This document shows, piece by piece, positions 1-8,298 of a DNA stretch of 64,000 bases. The stretch comes from Deltaproteobacteria bacterium (lineage in GTDB: Bacteria > Myxococcota > Kuafuiibacteriia > Kuafuiibacteriales > Kuafuiibacteriaceae). The stretch covers positions 62,001 through 126,000 of the forward strand of contig WYAZ01000191.1 of assembly GCA_011526105.1 (NCBI GenBank), in the 5' to 3' direction. The notes under the pieces are model-generated. The model ran no database searches and was not told the DNA's origin. It was given only the letters and a program-made list of their open reading frames with translations. Made by a program: the position numbers and the translations under genes. The first letter of the stretch is position 1. Each line of letters starts with the position of its first letter.

Positions 1-37
1 AGGCTGCGGCAAGCTGCGGGCGGAGGCCAGCGCGTGA
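1..37 (+). CDS. C-terminal end of an upstream gene (partial)
   Basis: The first bases stay open in the frame that ends with TGA at 35-37, giving only about eleven residues ending in LRAEASA. The stop overlaps the GTG start of the next gene in a GTGA arrangement, the usual sign of translational coupling inside an operon. The gene is probably another cytochrome c maturation component because a ccm cluster follows, but nothing in the visible residues identifies it. Confidence 0.35.
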   Translation, partial: GCGKLRAEASA

Positions 38-936
38 GTCACAGCCTGCTCGCCCTCGCAGCCGCGCTCCTCCTTCCCGCGCAAGGCGGCCCGCCCGGTC
101 AACCCGCCTCGCAGCCCGCCTCGCAGCCGGGCGCGATCACCAAAGACCTCACCGGCGTGAGCGCCCAAGTCACCGTCATCCACGAGCTGGGCGATCAGGC
201 CCTGCGTACGCAGGAGAGCTGGACCATCGCCCACAACGGAAGCGCGGCCATCGATCCTTCGGTCCTGACCGTGCAGTATCCGGCCATTCGCCTCTTGAAG
301 CTCGACGACGACGTCCAGGGCTTCGAGGCGGCCGAGGACCGCCAGACCGTCAAGGCCACGCGCCCCCTCTCGCCCGGTATGGGCTCTTTCGCAGGCGCGT
401 ATATCTTGGATACCCAGCGCGGCACCGCCTCGTACAAGCGGCGCTTTCCGGTGGAGGTCGAGGTCCTTCGAGTCATCCTCGAGGAAGCGCCCAACCTCAG
501 CGTCACTTCCAACATCGAGGCCACGCGGCGCAATCGCGACCTCAACGGCATCAAGTTCGCCATCTGGGACTTCGCACGGATTCCTGCGAACCAAGAGGTC
601 TCCATCGAGATCAAAGGCATCCCTTACAAACCCGTCTGGCCGACGCAGCTCACCATGCTGATCGGCGCTCTGATCGTGCTGTGGGCATTCTGGGCGGTCC
701 GTTCCGGCAAGGTGCCCGGCGGTGAGCTGTCCTCGAGTAAGAGCCCGCTGTCGGCCGGGGCTCGAAAGGACCGCATCCTCCGGGCCATCGAGCTCCTCGA
801 TGAAGACCTGGATCGCGAGAAGGTCAGCGAGAACCGCTACAAGAGGCGTCACGAGGACCTCACCAGGCAGCTCGCTGTGGTGCTCCGTGAGCTCGACCTC
901 GAGGGCCAAGCCCAACCCGCCGCTCGGAAGGAGTGA
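34..936 (+). CDS. Membrane-anchored protein of the cytochrome c maturation operon
   Basis: The 300-aa product starts at a GTG that overlaps the preceding stop. It has an N-terminal signal sequence, then a Pro/Gln-rich stretch with repeated QPAS units, and a soluble domain of about 160 residues that is likely periplasmic. One membrane span lies near residues 205-224 (LTMLIGALIVLWAFWAV), followed by a charged cytoplasmic tail with the pattern ILRAIELLDEDLDREKVSENRY. Tails of this kind (a helix with short acidic repeats and a conserved Tyr) occur in proteins encoded beside ccmH/ccmA in deltaproteobacteria. A role in heme delivery or apocytochrome handling follows from position only; ccmA begins 9 bp downstream. 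I do not recognise the soluble domain. Confidence 0.75.
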   Translation: MSHSLLALAAALLLPAQGGPPGQPASQPASQPGAITKDLTGVSAQVTVIHELGDQALRTQESWTIAHNGSAAIDPSVLTVQYPAIRLLKLDDDVQGFEAAEDRQTVKATRPLSPGMGSFAGAYILDTQRGTASYKRRFPVEVEVLRVILEEAPNLSVTSNIEATRRNRDLNGIKFAIWDFARIPANQEVSIEIKGIPYKPVWPTQLTMLIGALIVLWAFWAVRSGKVPGGELSSSKSPLSAGARKDRILRAIELLDEDLDREKVSENRYKRRHEDLTRQLAVVLRELDLEGQAQPAARKE

Positions 937-945
937 CCGGTTCGC

Positions 946-1683
946 GTGGCTAGCGACCCTCCCTCGCGACCACCTCTGCCTTTCGCCGAGGCCCGGGGTG
1001 TCTCCAAGGTCTTTGGGCGTCAACGCGCGCTGCATCAGGTCGATCTCAAGCTTCACCCCGGTCGGGTCACTGCGCTCCTCGGCCCCAACGGCTCCGGCAA
1101 GACCACCCTCCTGAGCCTCTTCTCCACGCTGTCGCGGCCGACCTCGGGCACGATGCACTTTGGCGAGCTTCCGCCCGAGCGCGCCAAGGAGGCCCGCGGC
1201 GCCATCGGGCTGCTGTCACACCATGCGATGGCCTACGGCGATCTCTCCGCGCTCGAGAACGTCACCTTCTACGCACGGCTGTATGAGGTGAAGGAGCCCC
1301 AGGCGCAGGCCGAGGCCCTGCTCCGTGAGTTTGGGCTCGAGGACGCGATGCATCGCGCGGCCGGCACCTTCTCTCGCGGCATGCTTCAGAGACTTGGACT
1401 CGCGCGCGCGCTCGTCAGCGCCCCTTCGCTGGTCTTGCTCGATGAACCCTTCACCGGTCTCGACCAACGCTCATGCCAGCGCGTGGTGGAGAAGGTGCGC
1501 GCGCTCCGCGAACAAGGCGCCATGGTGCTGCTCGTCTCCCACGACCTGGGTTTGGTCGCCGACCTCGCGGACGAAGCGGTGCTGCTCACCCGCGGTCGCG
1601 TAAGGCACCAGCTCTCGGGCTGGGAAAGCGGTGAAGCGCTCCGCGCCGCCTACGCGGAGCACGCAGAGGGCGCGGCGGGATGA
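946..1683 (+). CDS. ccmA: Heme exporter ABC ATPase CcmA
   Basis: This 245-aa ABC ATPase should energise the CcmAB complex that acts in System I cytochrome c maturation, releasing holo-CcmE from CcmC. Walker A is GPNGSGKTT (about residues 46-54), the ABC signature is FSRGMLQRLGLARAL, and Walker B with the D-loop is VLLDEPFTGLD, followed by the switch His in LLVSHD. Length is normal for CcmA-type ATPases. The start is a GTG. The 3' end overlaps ccmB by 4 bp (ATGA), so the two should be coupled. Identification rests on the motifs plus the unmistakable ccmB and ccmC downstream. Confidence 0.93.
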   Translation: MASDPPSRPPLPFAEARGVSKVFGRQRALHQVDLKLHPGRVTALLGPNGSGKTTLLSLFSTLSRPTSGTMHFGELPPERAKEARGAIGLLSHHAMAYGDLSALENVTFYARLYEVKEPQAQAEALLREFGLEDAMHRAAGTFSRGMLQRLGLARALVSAPSLVLLDEPFTGLDQRSCQRVVEKVRALREQGAMVLLVSHDLGLVADLADEAVLLTRGRVRHQLSGWESGEALRAAYAEHAEGAAG

Positions 1684-2372
1684 ACGTGGTGCTCCGCCAG
1701 GCCCTGATCATCTGCGCGAAGGACCTCCGCATGGAGCTCCGAAGCCGCGAGGTCGTGCTCGCCATGGCCTACTTCGGCATCCTCGTGGTGCTGATCTTCT
1801 CCTTCGCCTTCCCGGTCTTCAGCGGCGCGGTCTCGAGGGAGCAGGTCGTCGCCGGCATCTTGTGGATCTCGATCACCTTCGCGGGCACGCTCGGACTCCA
1901 GCGGGCCTTTGAACGTGAACGCGAGGGCGACTGCATCCGGGCGCTGCTGCTCTCGCCGGTACCGCGGCCCTCGATCTTCTTGGGCAAGGTCTTCGGCATG
2001 CTGCTCTTCATGGGTGTGCTCGAGGCGGTGGTGCTGCCCGCGATCTTTCTGTTCTTCAACGTCTCGCTCCCGCTGGACGGCTTCCTCGTCCTCGCGCTCA
2101 CCATCGCCCTCGGGACGGTGGGCTACGCGGTGGTCGGCACCCTCTTTGCGGCCAGCCTGCTGAGAGCGCGGAGCAAGGACATCTTGCTCACCATCATGCT
2201 CTTCCCCATCATCTTGCCAGTCTTGATGGCGGGGGTAAAAGCCACCAGCCTCATCCTGCTCCCCGACGGCTCACAGGCCGAGCTCTGGGTGTGGGTGAAG
2301 GTTCTGGCGACTTTCGATATCATCTTCACCATCGTCTCGTTGTGGATCTTCGAGATCCTCGTGTTGGACTAG
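1680..2372 (+). CDS. ccmB: Heme exporter permease CcmB
   Basis: The product is 230 aa and highly hydrophobic, with six likely membrane spans, as expected for CcmB, the permease partner of CcmA. Family features include the N-terminal KDLRMELRSRE segment, the FAGTLGLQRAFEREREGDC loop and the LLSPVPR turn, which are characteristic of CcmB. It starts at an ATG overlapping the ccmA stop and is followed 14 bp later by ccmC, so ccmA-ccmB-ccmC read as one transcript. Confidence 0.94.
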   Translation: MNVVLRQALIICAKDLRMELRSREVVLAMAYFGILVVLIFSFAFPVFSGAVSREQVVAGILWISITFAGTLGLQRAFEREREGDCIRALLLSPVPRPSIFLGKVFGMLLFMGVLEAVVLPAIFLFFNVSLPLDGFLVLALTIALGTVGYAVVGTLFAASLLRARSKDILLTIMLFPIILPVLMAGVKATSLILLPDGSQAELWVWVKVLATFDIIFTIVSLWIFEILVLD

Positions 2373-2386
2373 AAAGAGGAACACTC

Positions 2387-3109
2387 ATGAGCCAAGCCAG
2401 CCCACAAGTAAGGAGCGACGAGGAACGGCCTTTGGGCTCCGGACCCGTGCTCAGCACCTTCGCGGTGCTGGTCGGCCTGATGTTCGTCGCCGCGGCGTAC
2501 ATGGTCTTTTTTCACGCGCCGACCGAGAAGGTCATGGGCTTCGTGCAGAAGATCTTCTACTTCCACGTGCCTTCGGCCTGGAACATGTTCCTCGGCGTAG
2601 GGGTGGCCGCCGTGGGCAGCGTCATGTACCTCGTCAAACGCACCGACAAGTGGGACCGCATCGGTGACGCCGGCGTGGAGCTCGCGGTGCTGTTCGGCGC
2701 GATGGTCCTCATCTCCGGGCCGCTTTGGGGACGAAAGGCCTGGGGTGCGTTCTGGGTCTGGGACGTGCGTCTCACCTCCAGCCTGGTCTTGGTGCTCACC
2801 TTGGTCGCCTGCAAGATGGTGCGCGGTTACGCGGGCGCGGAGGCCAAGAAGATCGCCGCCGGCCTCGCGGTGTTCGCGGTCATCAACTCCGCCTTCGTCT
2901 ACTACTCGGTCGACATCTGGCGCGGCACCCATCCGCCCAAGCTCGTCGCCACTTTGGCCCCCGCGATGAAGCAGACCTTCTGGTTCTCGACGCTCACCTT
3001 CCTCATCGCGTTTTTCGTCTTGCTCACCCTTCGCCTCCGGACTGGACGCTTACAGAGCGCGCTGGATCGCCTTCACCTTCGCCTGACCGAGTCGGGCCTC
3101 GACGACTGA
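2387..3109 (+). CDS. ccmC: Heme-handling protein CcmC
   Basis: CcmC loads heme onto the chaperone CcmE in System I cytochrome c biogenesis. The 240-aa product has six predicted membrane helices, the HVPSAWNMF segment with a candidate heme-ligand His, and the tryptophan-rich periplasmic motif WGAFWVWDVRLT that defines the heme-handling family; the second conserved His lies in RGTHPPK. I chose the ATG at 2387 because AGAGGA sits upstream at good spacing. The frame is open further upstream, but an earlier start would overlap ccmB by about 80 bp. Confidence 0.94.
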   Translation: MSQASPQVRSDEERPLGSGPVLSTFAVLVGLMFVAAAYMVFFHAPTEKVMGFVQKIFYFHVPSAWNMFLGVGVAAVGSVMYLVKRTDKWDRIGDAGVELAVLFGAMVLISGPLWGRKAWGAFWVWDVRLTSSLVLVLTLVACKMVRGYAGAEAKKIAAGLAVFAVINSAFVYYSVDIWRGTHPPKLVATLAPAMKQTFWFSTLTFLIAFFVLLTLRLRTGRLQSALDRLHLRLTESGLDD

Positions 3110-3120
3110 GGAACATCCGC

Positions 3121-3450
3121 ATGAAGACTTCACTCGCCATCCCCACCCTGTTTGCGCTCGCCCTCGCCGTAGCCTCCGCCGAGAATGCGCGCGCCCAACC
3201 CGCGGACACCAGCACCCCGGCGGCGGCCGCCACGACCAAGAAGCCCATCCCGCCCGGCTTCGAACCCATCGCCGGCAAGGAGGCCCAGGCCGAGTCGGTT
3301 AGCGCGCCGCTGCTCGTGGTGCTGGCTTACGGGGCGTTCTTTCTCCTGACCTTCGGGTACGTGGTGCACCTGGCACGTCGTCAAAAGGCGCTCTCGGACG
3401 AGGTGGCGGCGCTCCGCCAAAAGCTCGGCAAGGGGGGCAGCGGCGCGTGA
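3121..3450 (+). CDS. CcmD-like small membrane protein with signal peptide
   Basis: The 109-aa protein starts at an ATG 11 bp after ccmC. It has a cleavable signal peptide ending near ENARAQ, a Thr/Ala/Pro-rich linker, one membrane span (LLVVLAYGAFFLLTFGYVVHLA) and a short basic amphipathic tail, RRQKALSDEVAALRQKL. The span-plus-charged-tail architecture and the position directly after ccmC match CcmD, which helps release holo-CcmE. Typical CcmD lacks a signal peptide and is only about 50-70 aa, so this would be an extended form with a periplasmic N-terminus. Confidence 0.75.
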   Translation: MKTSLAIPTLFALALAVASAENARAQPADTSTPAAAATTKKPIPPGFEPIAGKEAQAESVSAPLLVVLAYGAFFLLTFGYVVHLARRQKALSDEVAALRQKLGKGGSGA

Positions 3451-3578
3451 CCCTCCCGCACATCGTCTACATCCCTTTTCTGCTCTCGGTCGGCTTCTCG
3501 GCCGGCTGGTACCTCGGCTCACGCGCGGTGCGAAATGAATGGGCCCGCGCCGAGAAGCGCCGTCTGGCCGAGGAGTGA
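3447..3578 (+). CDS. Tiny single-span membrane protein after ccmD
   Basis: This is a 43-aa reading frame. GTG at 3447 overlaps the preceding stop (GTGA), and TGA lies at 3576-3578. The peptide has one hydrophobic span (IVYIPFLLSVGFSAGWYLG) and a basic/acidic tail, VRNEWARAEKRRLAEE. The overlap with the CcmD-like gene, its position in the ccm operon and its clean membrane topology argue that it is translated. It could be a second CcmD-like subunit or an unrelated operon peptide; no function can be assigned from sequence. Confidence 0.55.
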   Translation: MTLPHIVYIPFLLSVGFSAGWYLGSRAVRNEWARAEKRRLAEE

Positions 3579-3585
3579 ATTCCAA

Positions 3586-4887
3586 ATGAAGCCCTTCGAT
3601 CTCGATGTGAAGACCGCCGTCGCTCGCGCCCGCGCGCGCGAGCCCGAGATCGAGGCCTTCCTCCACACTCGGTTCGACCAAGCCCTCGCCGAGAGCCAGA
3701 CCACCTCGGGCCCCTTGGCCGGGGTCCCCTACGGCCTCAAGGACGAGTGGGAGACCACCGTGCTCCCGACCACCGGCGGTTCACACCGCCATCGAAACCG
3801 CACCCCCGCTTTGGACAGCGAGGTCTATCGCGTGTTCCAGGGCGCGGGCGCGGTGCTGCTCGGAAAGACCAACCTCAGCGACTTCGGGCTCGCCCCGGAG
3901 TCGACCAACTTCTTGCGTTCGACCAAGAACCCGCACGCGCTCGAGCGCACCGCGGGCGGAAGCTCCGGCGGCGCCGCGGCCGCGGTCGCAGACGGAATGA
4001 TCGCCTTCGATTGGGGCACCGACATCGGCGGCAGCATCCGGCTCCCCGCCGCCTTCTGCGGCATCATGGGCCTGCGCCTCTCCTCGGAGACCTGGCCGAT
4101 GACCGGATCCTTTCCGATCATCCCAAAGGTCGTCGAGTGGATGTGCGGGCAGGGTCCGATGGCGCGGACCTCGGCCGAGCTTCGTGCGTTGCTCGAGGTC
4201 GCCGCCCCCGCGCTCAAGACCGGCGGTTCGAGACGCTTCGAGTTCAAGGGCGCGGTGTTCTACACCCCCGAGCACCTAGGCCAGTGGCCGAGCTTCGAGG
4301 CCGATGTTCAGCCGCACATCGAGCGTGCCATCGAGGGACGGCTCGCGCCCAAATCCGAGCTCCCCGCGACCTCGAAGGTCGCACGCGTGTACGGCAGCTT
4401 GTGGGCCTCAAACCTCGAGCACCTGCTCGAGGCCGACGACACGCTGAGCTTGGGCCAGGGGCTCGTGGCTGCGCTCTCGAGCGCGCTCTTGCGCGGCCGC
4501 CTCCTCAACGACCGGCGCTTCTACCCCAACACCGCGGAGCTCTTGCTCCTCATGGGCGTGGGGCGAGTGACCATCTACCGCAATCGCGAACGCGCCATGG
4601 ATGCCGGCCAGCGGGTGCGCGACGCCTTCGAGAAGGTCTGGGCCCAAGGGCTGGTCATCGTGGCGCCGGTGACCATGTATCCGGCGCCGATCATCGGAAG
4701 GACCACGCGCAACATGCACCTCATCGACTGCACGATGCCCGGAAACATCGCGGACGCCACGGGACTCTCGATCCCGTTTGGGACCTTTCCGGGCGGGCTG
4801 CCGAGATCGATTCAGCTGCTCGGCCCTCCGGGCAGCGAGGCGTTCTTGCTCGAGCTCGGCGACCGCATCCAGGCCAGCTCGAGATGA
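3586..4887 (+). CDS. Amidase-signature family hydrolase
   Basis: The 433-aa product belongs to the amidase-signature family (Ser-cisSer-Lys hydrolases such as fatty-acid amide hydrolases and GatA relatives). The catalytic Lys is in YGLKDEW, the glycine-rich signature is TAGGSSGGAAAAVADG, and the nucleophile Ser lies in GTDIGGSIRLPAAFCG. Length is in the family range. The ATG at 3586 follows the tiny membrane gene by 7 bp. There is no signal peptide, so it should be cytoplasmic. It lies on the same strand as the ccm genes, but nothing links it to heme; GatA is unlikely because gatB and gatC are absent nearby. The amide substrate is unknown. Confidence 0.88.
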   Translation: MKPFDLDVKTAVARARAREPEIEAFLHTRFDQALAESQTTSGPLAGVPYGLKDEWETTVLPTTGGSHRHRNRTPALDSEVYRVFQGAGAVLLGKTNLSDFGLAPESTNFLRSTKNPHALERTAGGSSGGAAAAVADGMIAFDWGTDIGGSIRLPAAFCGIMGLRLSSETWPMTGSFPIIPKVVEWMCGQGPMARTSAELRALLEVAAPALKTGGSRRFEFKGAVFYTPEHLGQWPSFEADVQPHIERAIEGRLAPKSELPATSKVARVYGSLWASNLEHLLEADDTLSLGQGLVAALSSALLRGRLLNDRRFYPNTAELLLLMGVGRVTIYRNRERAMDAGQRVRDAFEKVWAQGLVIVAPVTMYPAPIIGRTTRNMHLIDCTMPGNIADATGLSIPFGTFPGGLPRSIQLLGPPGSEAFLLELGDRIQASSR

Positions 4888-4888
4888 C

Positions 4889-5953
4889 TCAGCGGTCCGG
4901 CGAGAGCGTGATCTCGGCGGTCAGCGCCCAGCGCTGGAACTGACGATCGAAGTCCGCGTCACCCTCGAACGCGGGCACGCCCACGAGGCGCACGCGGCGA
5001 CCCTCGACCTCGAGCCACAACCGGCCGCGGGCCTTTTGGCCCATGGCGGCCCCCAAGATCAAGAGCGCAAAGCCCGAGAGCATCAGCGCCGCGAGCGGGG
5101 AGTCCGCGAGCCCTGCGCCCGGCGCCGGCACGAAACCCATCCGAAGCGCGCGGATCTCGACCTGACCATCGCGATGGCGACCATCGAAGCCCGGCGGCGC
5201 GTTCTTGAAGATGGGGAAGCTGATGCCCTGCTGTTGATCCTTGGGACGCTGCTCCATCACGAGCATGGGACCGAGGCCCTTGAAGTCGCGATCGAAGGAG
5301 CGAATCACGTACGAGGAAGGCCACTGGAAGAACTCGAAGGGTTCGGCTTTCGCCATGTCGAAGTAGCCGATCACCCCGCTGCTGGTGTCCTTGACCTCGA
5401 GCATCGCCCGCACGAGACCCAGCTCCCGGCTGGACTCGCTCGCGTAGAGCCCCGCCCCGAGCACCATCGCGAGAAGACCCAGATGCGACAACAGCGGCGC
5501 GGACCGAGCGCCCTGCCCCACGTCGAAGGCCATCACGACTCGGCTCCCATCCACGTCTTGGGCGGAGGGGGCTCCAAAGCGACTCAGGTACACCGCACGC
5601 AGGGACTCGACCGCGGTTTCTGGCGCCGGGGCTTCGAGCTCACGTTCGTGCGGCGCCCGCTCCGGCGGCTCGACCGGTACACCCGTTCGCGCGCGAGGCC
5701 AGGCTCGAACCAAAGTCGCGATCAAGCTGCCGCCCACGAGGCTCAGCAGCGCGAACATCCACGGCGAACGGAAGACATCCGAGAGGCCCCAGCCGATGAG
5801 TTCGTGCAAACGCGTGGCGGCGGGGCTCTTGGCCATCTCCAGCGCCTCCGCCCCTTGCGGGATGACCACCGTGAGCAGCGTGGCCAAAGAGACCAGCAAG
5901 ACGAGCAGCGCGAAGCTGCGCTGCGAGGACATGACGCGCCAAATGAGCGACAT
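4889..5953 (-). CDS. ResB/Ccs1-like cytochrome c biogenesis protein
   Basis: The 354-aa product has ResB topology: two N-terminal membrane spans (LLVLLVSLATLLTVVIPQ and the span after FRSPWMFALLS), a third span (LGLLAMVLGAGLY) ahead of a large periplasmic domain, and a final span near the C-terminus (ALMLSGFALLILGAAMG). ResB works with ResC/CcsA in System II to attach heme to apocytochromes; no ResC is visible here. The ATG at 5953 lies 2 bp after the stop of the upstream tetraheme cytochrome gene, so the two form an operon. The final codons run head-to-head with the amidase stop 1 bp away. Confidence 0.85.
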   Translation of the reverse strand: MSLIWRVMSSQRSFALLVLLVSLATLLTVVIPQGAEALEMAKSPAATRLHELIGWGLSDVFRSPWMFALLSLVGGSLIATLVRAWPRARTGVPVEPPERAPHERELEAPAPETAVESLRAVYLSRFGAPSAQDVDGSRVVMAFDVGQGARSAPLLSHLGLLAMVLGAGLYASESSRELGLVRAMLEVKDTSSGVIGYFDMAKAEPFEFFQWPSSYVIRSFDRDFKGLGPMLVMEQRPKDQQQGISFPIFKNAPPGFDGRHRDGQVEIRALRMGFVPAPGAGLADSPLAALMLSGFALLILGAAMGQKARGRLWLEVEGRRVRLVGVPAFEGDADFDRQFQRWALTAEITLSPDR

Positions 5954-5955
5954 GA

Positions 5956-6435
5956 TCACTCGGTCCCCTTGGCCGTCTCGGTCTTCTCCACGTGACAGAC
6001 GTGGACCACCTTCTCCTTGTACACGAAGGCCTTCAAGCTCGGGCCGTCCCCGGTATGACAGGGCTTGCAGGTCGCGTCGGTCACCGGTTCGAGGCCGTAG
6101 AGCTTCGAGAGCACGGGGTCTTGCATGACCCAGCGCGGCGAGTAGTGCGATCCGGCCCCGTGGCAGCTCTCGCACTGGACGCCCTGCAGCTTGGGCTCGT
6201 CTTGGTTGGCCACCATCGTGTGACAGCTCCGGCAGACCCGGTCGCGGCGCTGAGACTTCGTGAGGCGAGCGAGGGACATGGAGTGGCCGCTGGCTTGCCA
6301 CTTCTTGTACTGAGCCTCGTGGCAGCTCCCACAGGCTTCGGCCCCCACGTGTTCCTGCGCGACTACGGTCGCGACCGGGGCCGAGGCGGCCGCCAGGGCG
6401 AATGCGAGCCACAGCGCGCGGGTCCGATGAGACAT
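5956..6435 (-). CDS. Periplasmic tetraheme c-type cytochrome
   Basis: The 159-aa secreted cytochrome has a signal peptide (ending around VATVVAQ) and four heme-attachment motifs: CGSCH, CRSCH, CESCH and CKPCH. A further Cys-His in VVHVCHVEK near the end lacks the spacing of a fifth site. The GAEACGSCHEAQYKKWQASGH pattern resembles the cytochrome c554/c-prime family. The start at 6435 gives a proper signal peptide; upstream in-frame codons do not. It is the first gene of an operon with the ResB-like gene, suggesting that the latter serves this cytochrome. Its electron partners are unknown. Confidence 0.88.
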   Translation of the reverse strand: MSHRTRALWLAFALAAASAPVATVVAQEHVGAEACGSCHEAQYKKWQASGHSMSLARLTKSQRRDRVCRSCHTMVANQDEPKLQGVQCESCHGAGSHYSPRWVMQDPVLSKLYGLEPVTDATCKPCHTGDGPSLKAFVYKEKVVHVCHVEKTETAKGTE

Positions 6436-6533
6436 TCGAGCGCAGCCTACCGGGCCCAAAGAGTGAGTCAACCCCCGTCATTCCTTCGGTCGCGTTGACC
6501 GGGATGGGTCTTCCCTCTACCTTCGGCGCACGC

Positions 6534-7157
6534 ATGGGTCTCATGGTCGGGCTCACCGGAGGTATCGGCTCCGGCAAGTCGACGGTGGCGCGGCTGCTTG
6601 CACTTCGCGGCGCCGAGGTCATCGATGCGGACCAGCTCGCGCGCGAGGTGGTGGCGCCGGGCGAGCCGGCGTTCGCCGAGATCACCCGCACCTTCGGCCC
6701 GGAGGTCTTGGACGCAGAAGGGCGGCTCGACCGGGGCAAGCTCGGCGCGCTCGTCTTCTCGGATACGGAGGCCCGTTCGAAGCTGAACGCGATCGTCCAC
6801 CCGGAGGTCGCTCGCCTCTCGGCGGTGCGGATGAGCGAGGCCCTCGCCCGCGGTCGTCCGATCGTCGTCTACGACGTGCCCCTTCTGTACGAGAACCACC
6901 TCGAGTCGAGCTTCCCGGTGGTGGTGGTGGTGGACGCCCCGGAGTCGATTCAGGAGGCGAGGATCCAGGCGCGAGACGGGCTGAGCCGGGCCGAAGCCCG
7001 TGCGCGAATGTCGTCCCAGATGTCACTGGCGGAAAAGGCCGCAAAAGCCGACTTCGTGGTCGACAACGCCGGGCGCCTGGAAGACACAGAAAGACAGGTC
7101 GACGAGCTCTACGCCGCGCTCCTGGCGCGGGCGGACGCGCTCGGGGGGGGACCATGA
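6534..7157 (+). CDS. coaE: Dephospho-CoA kinase
   Basis: CoaE phosphorylates the ribose 3'-hydroxyl of dephospho-CoA in the last step of coenzyme A synthesis, in the cytoplasm. The 207-aa product has the P-loop GGIGSGKST at its N-terminus, the EVIDADQLAREVV substrate segment, VVYDVPLLYE, and the C-terminal KAAKADFVVDNAG region typical of CoaE. ATG 6534 is the likely start; ATG 6543, three codons later, is equally close to the P-loop. The stop overlaps the next gene by 4 bp (ATGA). Confidence 0.94.
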   Translation: MGLMVGLTGGIGSGKSTVARLLALRGAEVIDADQLAREVVAPGEPAFAEITRTFGPEVLDAEGRLDRGKLGALVFSDTEARSKLNAIVHPEVARLSAVRMSEALARGRPIVVYDVPLLYENHLESSFPVVVVVDAPESIQEARIQARDGLSRAEARARMSSQMSLAEKAAKADFVVDNAGRLEDTERQVDELYAALLARADALGGGP

Positions 7158-8281
7158 TACATCGACACGCCTTTCTCACCGGGTATCCGGGATTCATCGC
7201 GCGGCGGCTCCTTCGGAAGCTCCTGTCTGCGGATGACAGCCTCAGGGTCAGCGTACTCGTGGAGGCCTCGCGTCTGGTGCATGCGCAAGACGACTTGCGC
7301 CTCATCGAGAGGCAGGTCTCCCCAGAGGCCGCGCATCGTGTGCAGCTCCTCACCGGCGACGTCACCGCCATGGATCTCGGCCTCTCGGGGCCCGAGTTTC
7401 GCGAGGTGGTCAACGGCGTCACCGAGGTCTTTCACCTCGCCGCCATCCATCAGCTCGGCGTCGACCGTCCCACCGCGACCCGGGTCAACGTGCTCGGCAC
7501 TCAGAACATGCTCGACATGGCCGCCTCGATGCGGAAGCTGCGCCGCTTCATGCACTTCTCGAGCGCGTACGTCTCGGGCCGCCGTGAGGGTGTGGTCATG
7601 GAGGACGAGCTCGATGCCGGGCAGACTTTCAGGAACCCCTACGAGGCCACCAAGTTCGAAGCCGAAAAGAGAGTCGTCGCCGCGAGCGCCAACCTGCCCA
7701 TCACGATCATCCGTCCCCCGGCGGTAGTCGGCGACTCGAAGACCGGCGAGATCGATCGCTTCGACGGCGTCTATCACATCGGGCTCTTGCTCGCGGCCTC
7801 GCCCGTACCCATCTCGTTCCCGCTGCCGGGACAAGGCGTCGCGCCCTTGCACATCATCCCCGTCGACTACCTCGTCGACGCGGTGCACGTGATCACCGAA
7901 CAGCCCGACACCCTCGGCCGCACCTTTCACGTGGTCGACCCGAACCCGCTGTCGGTCGAACGGGTCTTCAGCCGAGTCGCGGGTGCGGCCGGCCGAAAGA
8001 CTCCGCGTTATGGCGTCTCTCCGAACATCACGAAGGCCTTGCTGCGGATCCCAGGGCTCGAGCGCATCGCGCCCGTGAACCATCAGGTCATCGACTATCT
8101 GAACCACCTCGCGTTCTACAACTCCAAGAACACGATGGAGACCCTCGAAGGCACCGGCGTCCACTGCCCTTCCTTCGAGACCTACGTCGACAATCTTGTG
8201 CGCTACGCCCGCGACTACTGGACGAGGAGTGGCTCGCGCACGCTCGTAGACAGCTCGCGCCCGACCTCTAGGCTAAGCTGA
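7154..8281 (+). CDS. Extended SDR, NAD(P)-binding thioester-reductase/epimerase type
   Basis: The 375-aa protein has the extended short-chain dehydrogenase fold. The dinucleotide motif is TGYPGFIARRLL at the N-terminus, an acidic DVT segment lies near residue 75, FHLAAIHQ and FSSAYVSG mark the central strands, and the catalytic pair is YEATK. Members of this branch (male-sterility/NAD_binding_4 group) reduce acyl thioesters or epimerise sugars; the substrate cannot be read from sequence. It is translationally coupled to coaE by a 4-bp overlap, and a CoA-thioester substrate would fit that neighbour, but this is inference. Confidence 0.82.
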   Translation: MIHRHAFLTGYPGFIARRLLRKLLSADDSLRVSVLVEASRLVHAQDDLRLIERQVSPEAAHRVQLLTGDVTAMDLGLSGPEFREVVNGVTEVFHLAAIHQLGVDRPTATRVNVLGTQNMLDMAASMRKLRRFMHFSSAYVSGRREGVVMEDELDAGQTFRNPYEATKFEAEKRVVAASANLPITIIRPPAVVGDSKTGEIDRFDGVYHIGLLLAASPVPISFPLPGQGVAPLHIIPVDYLVDAVHVITEQPDTLGRTFHVVDPNPLSVERVFSRVAGAAGRKTPRYGVSPNITKALLRIPGLERIAPVNHQVIDYLNHLAFYNSKNTMETLEGTGVHCPSFETYVDNLVRYARDYWTRSGSRTLVDSSRPTSRLS

Positions 8282-8298
8282 GGCGAGAGGACCTCAGC
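8277..8298. terminator. Hairpin between convergent genes, possible bidirectional terminator
   Basis: A perfect 7-bp inverted repeat, GCTGAGG (8277-8283) and CCTCAGC (8292-8298), encloses an 8-nt loop and contains the stop codons of both converging genes. There is no run of T on either side, so if it terminates transcription it is not a classical intrinsic terminator. Confidence 0.4.

Noticed and set aside
5954-6739. Upstream extension of the ResB-like frame
   Set aside because: It would cover the tetraheme cytochrome and the start of coaE, both certain. The extension has no membrane span or ResB features.
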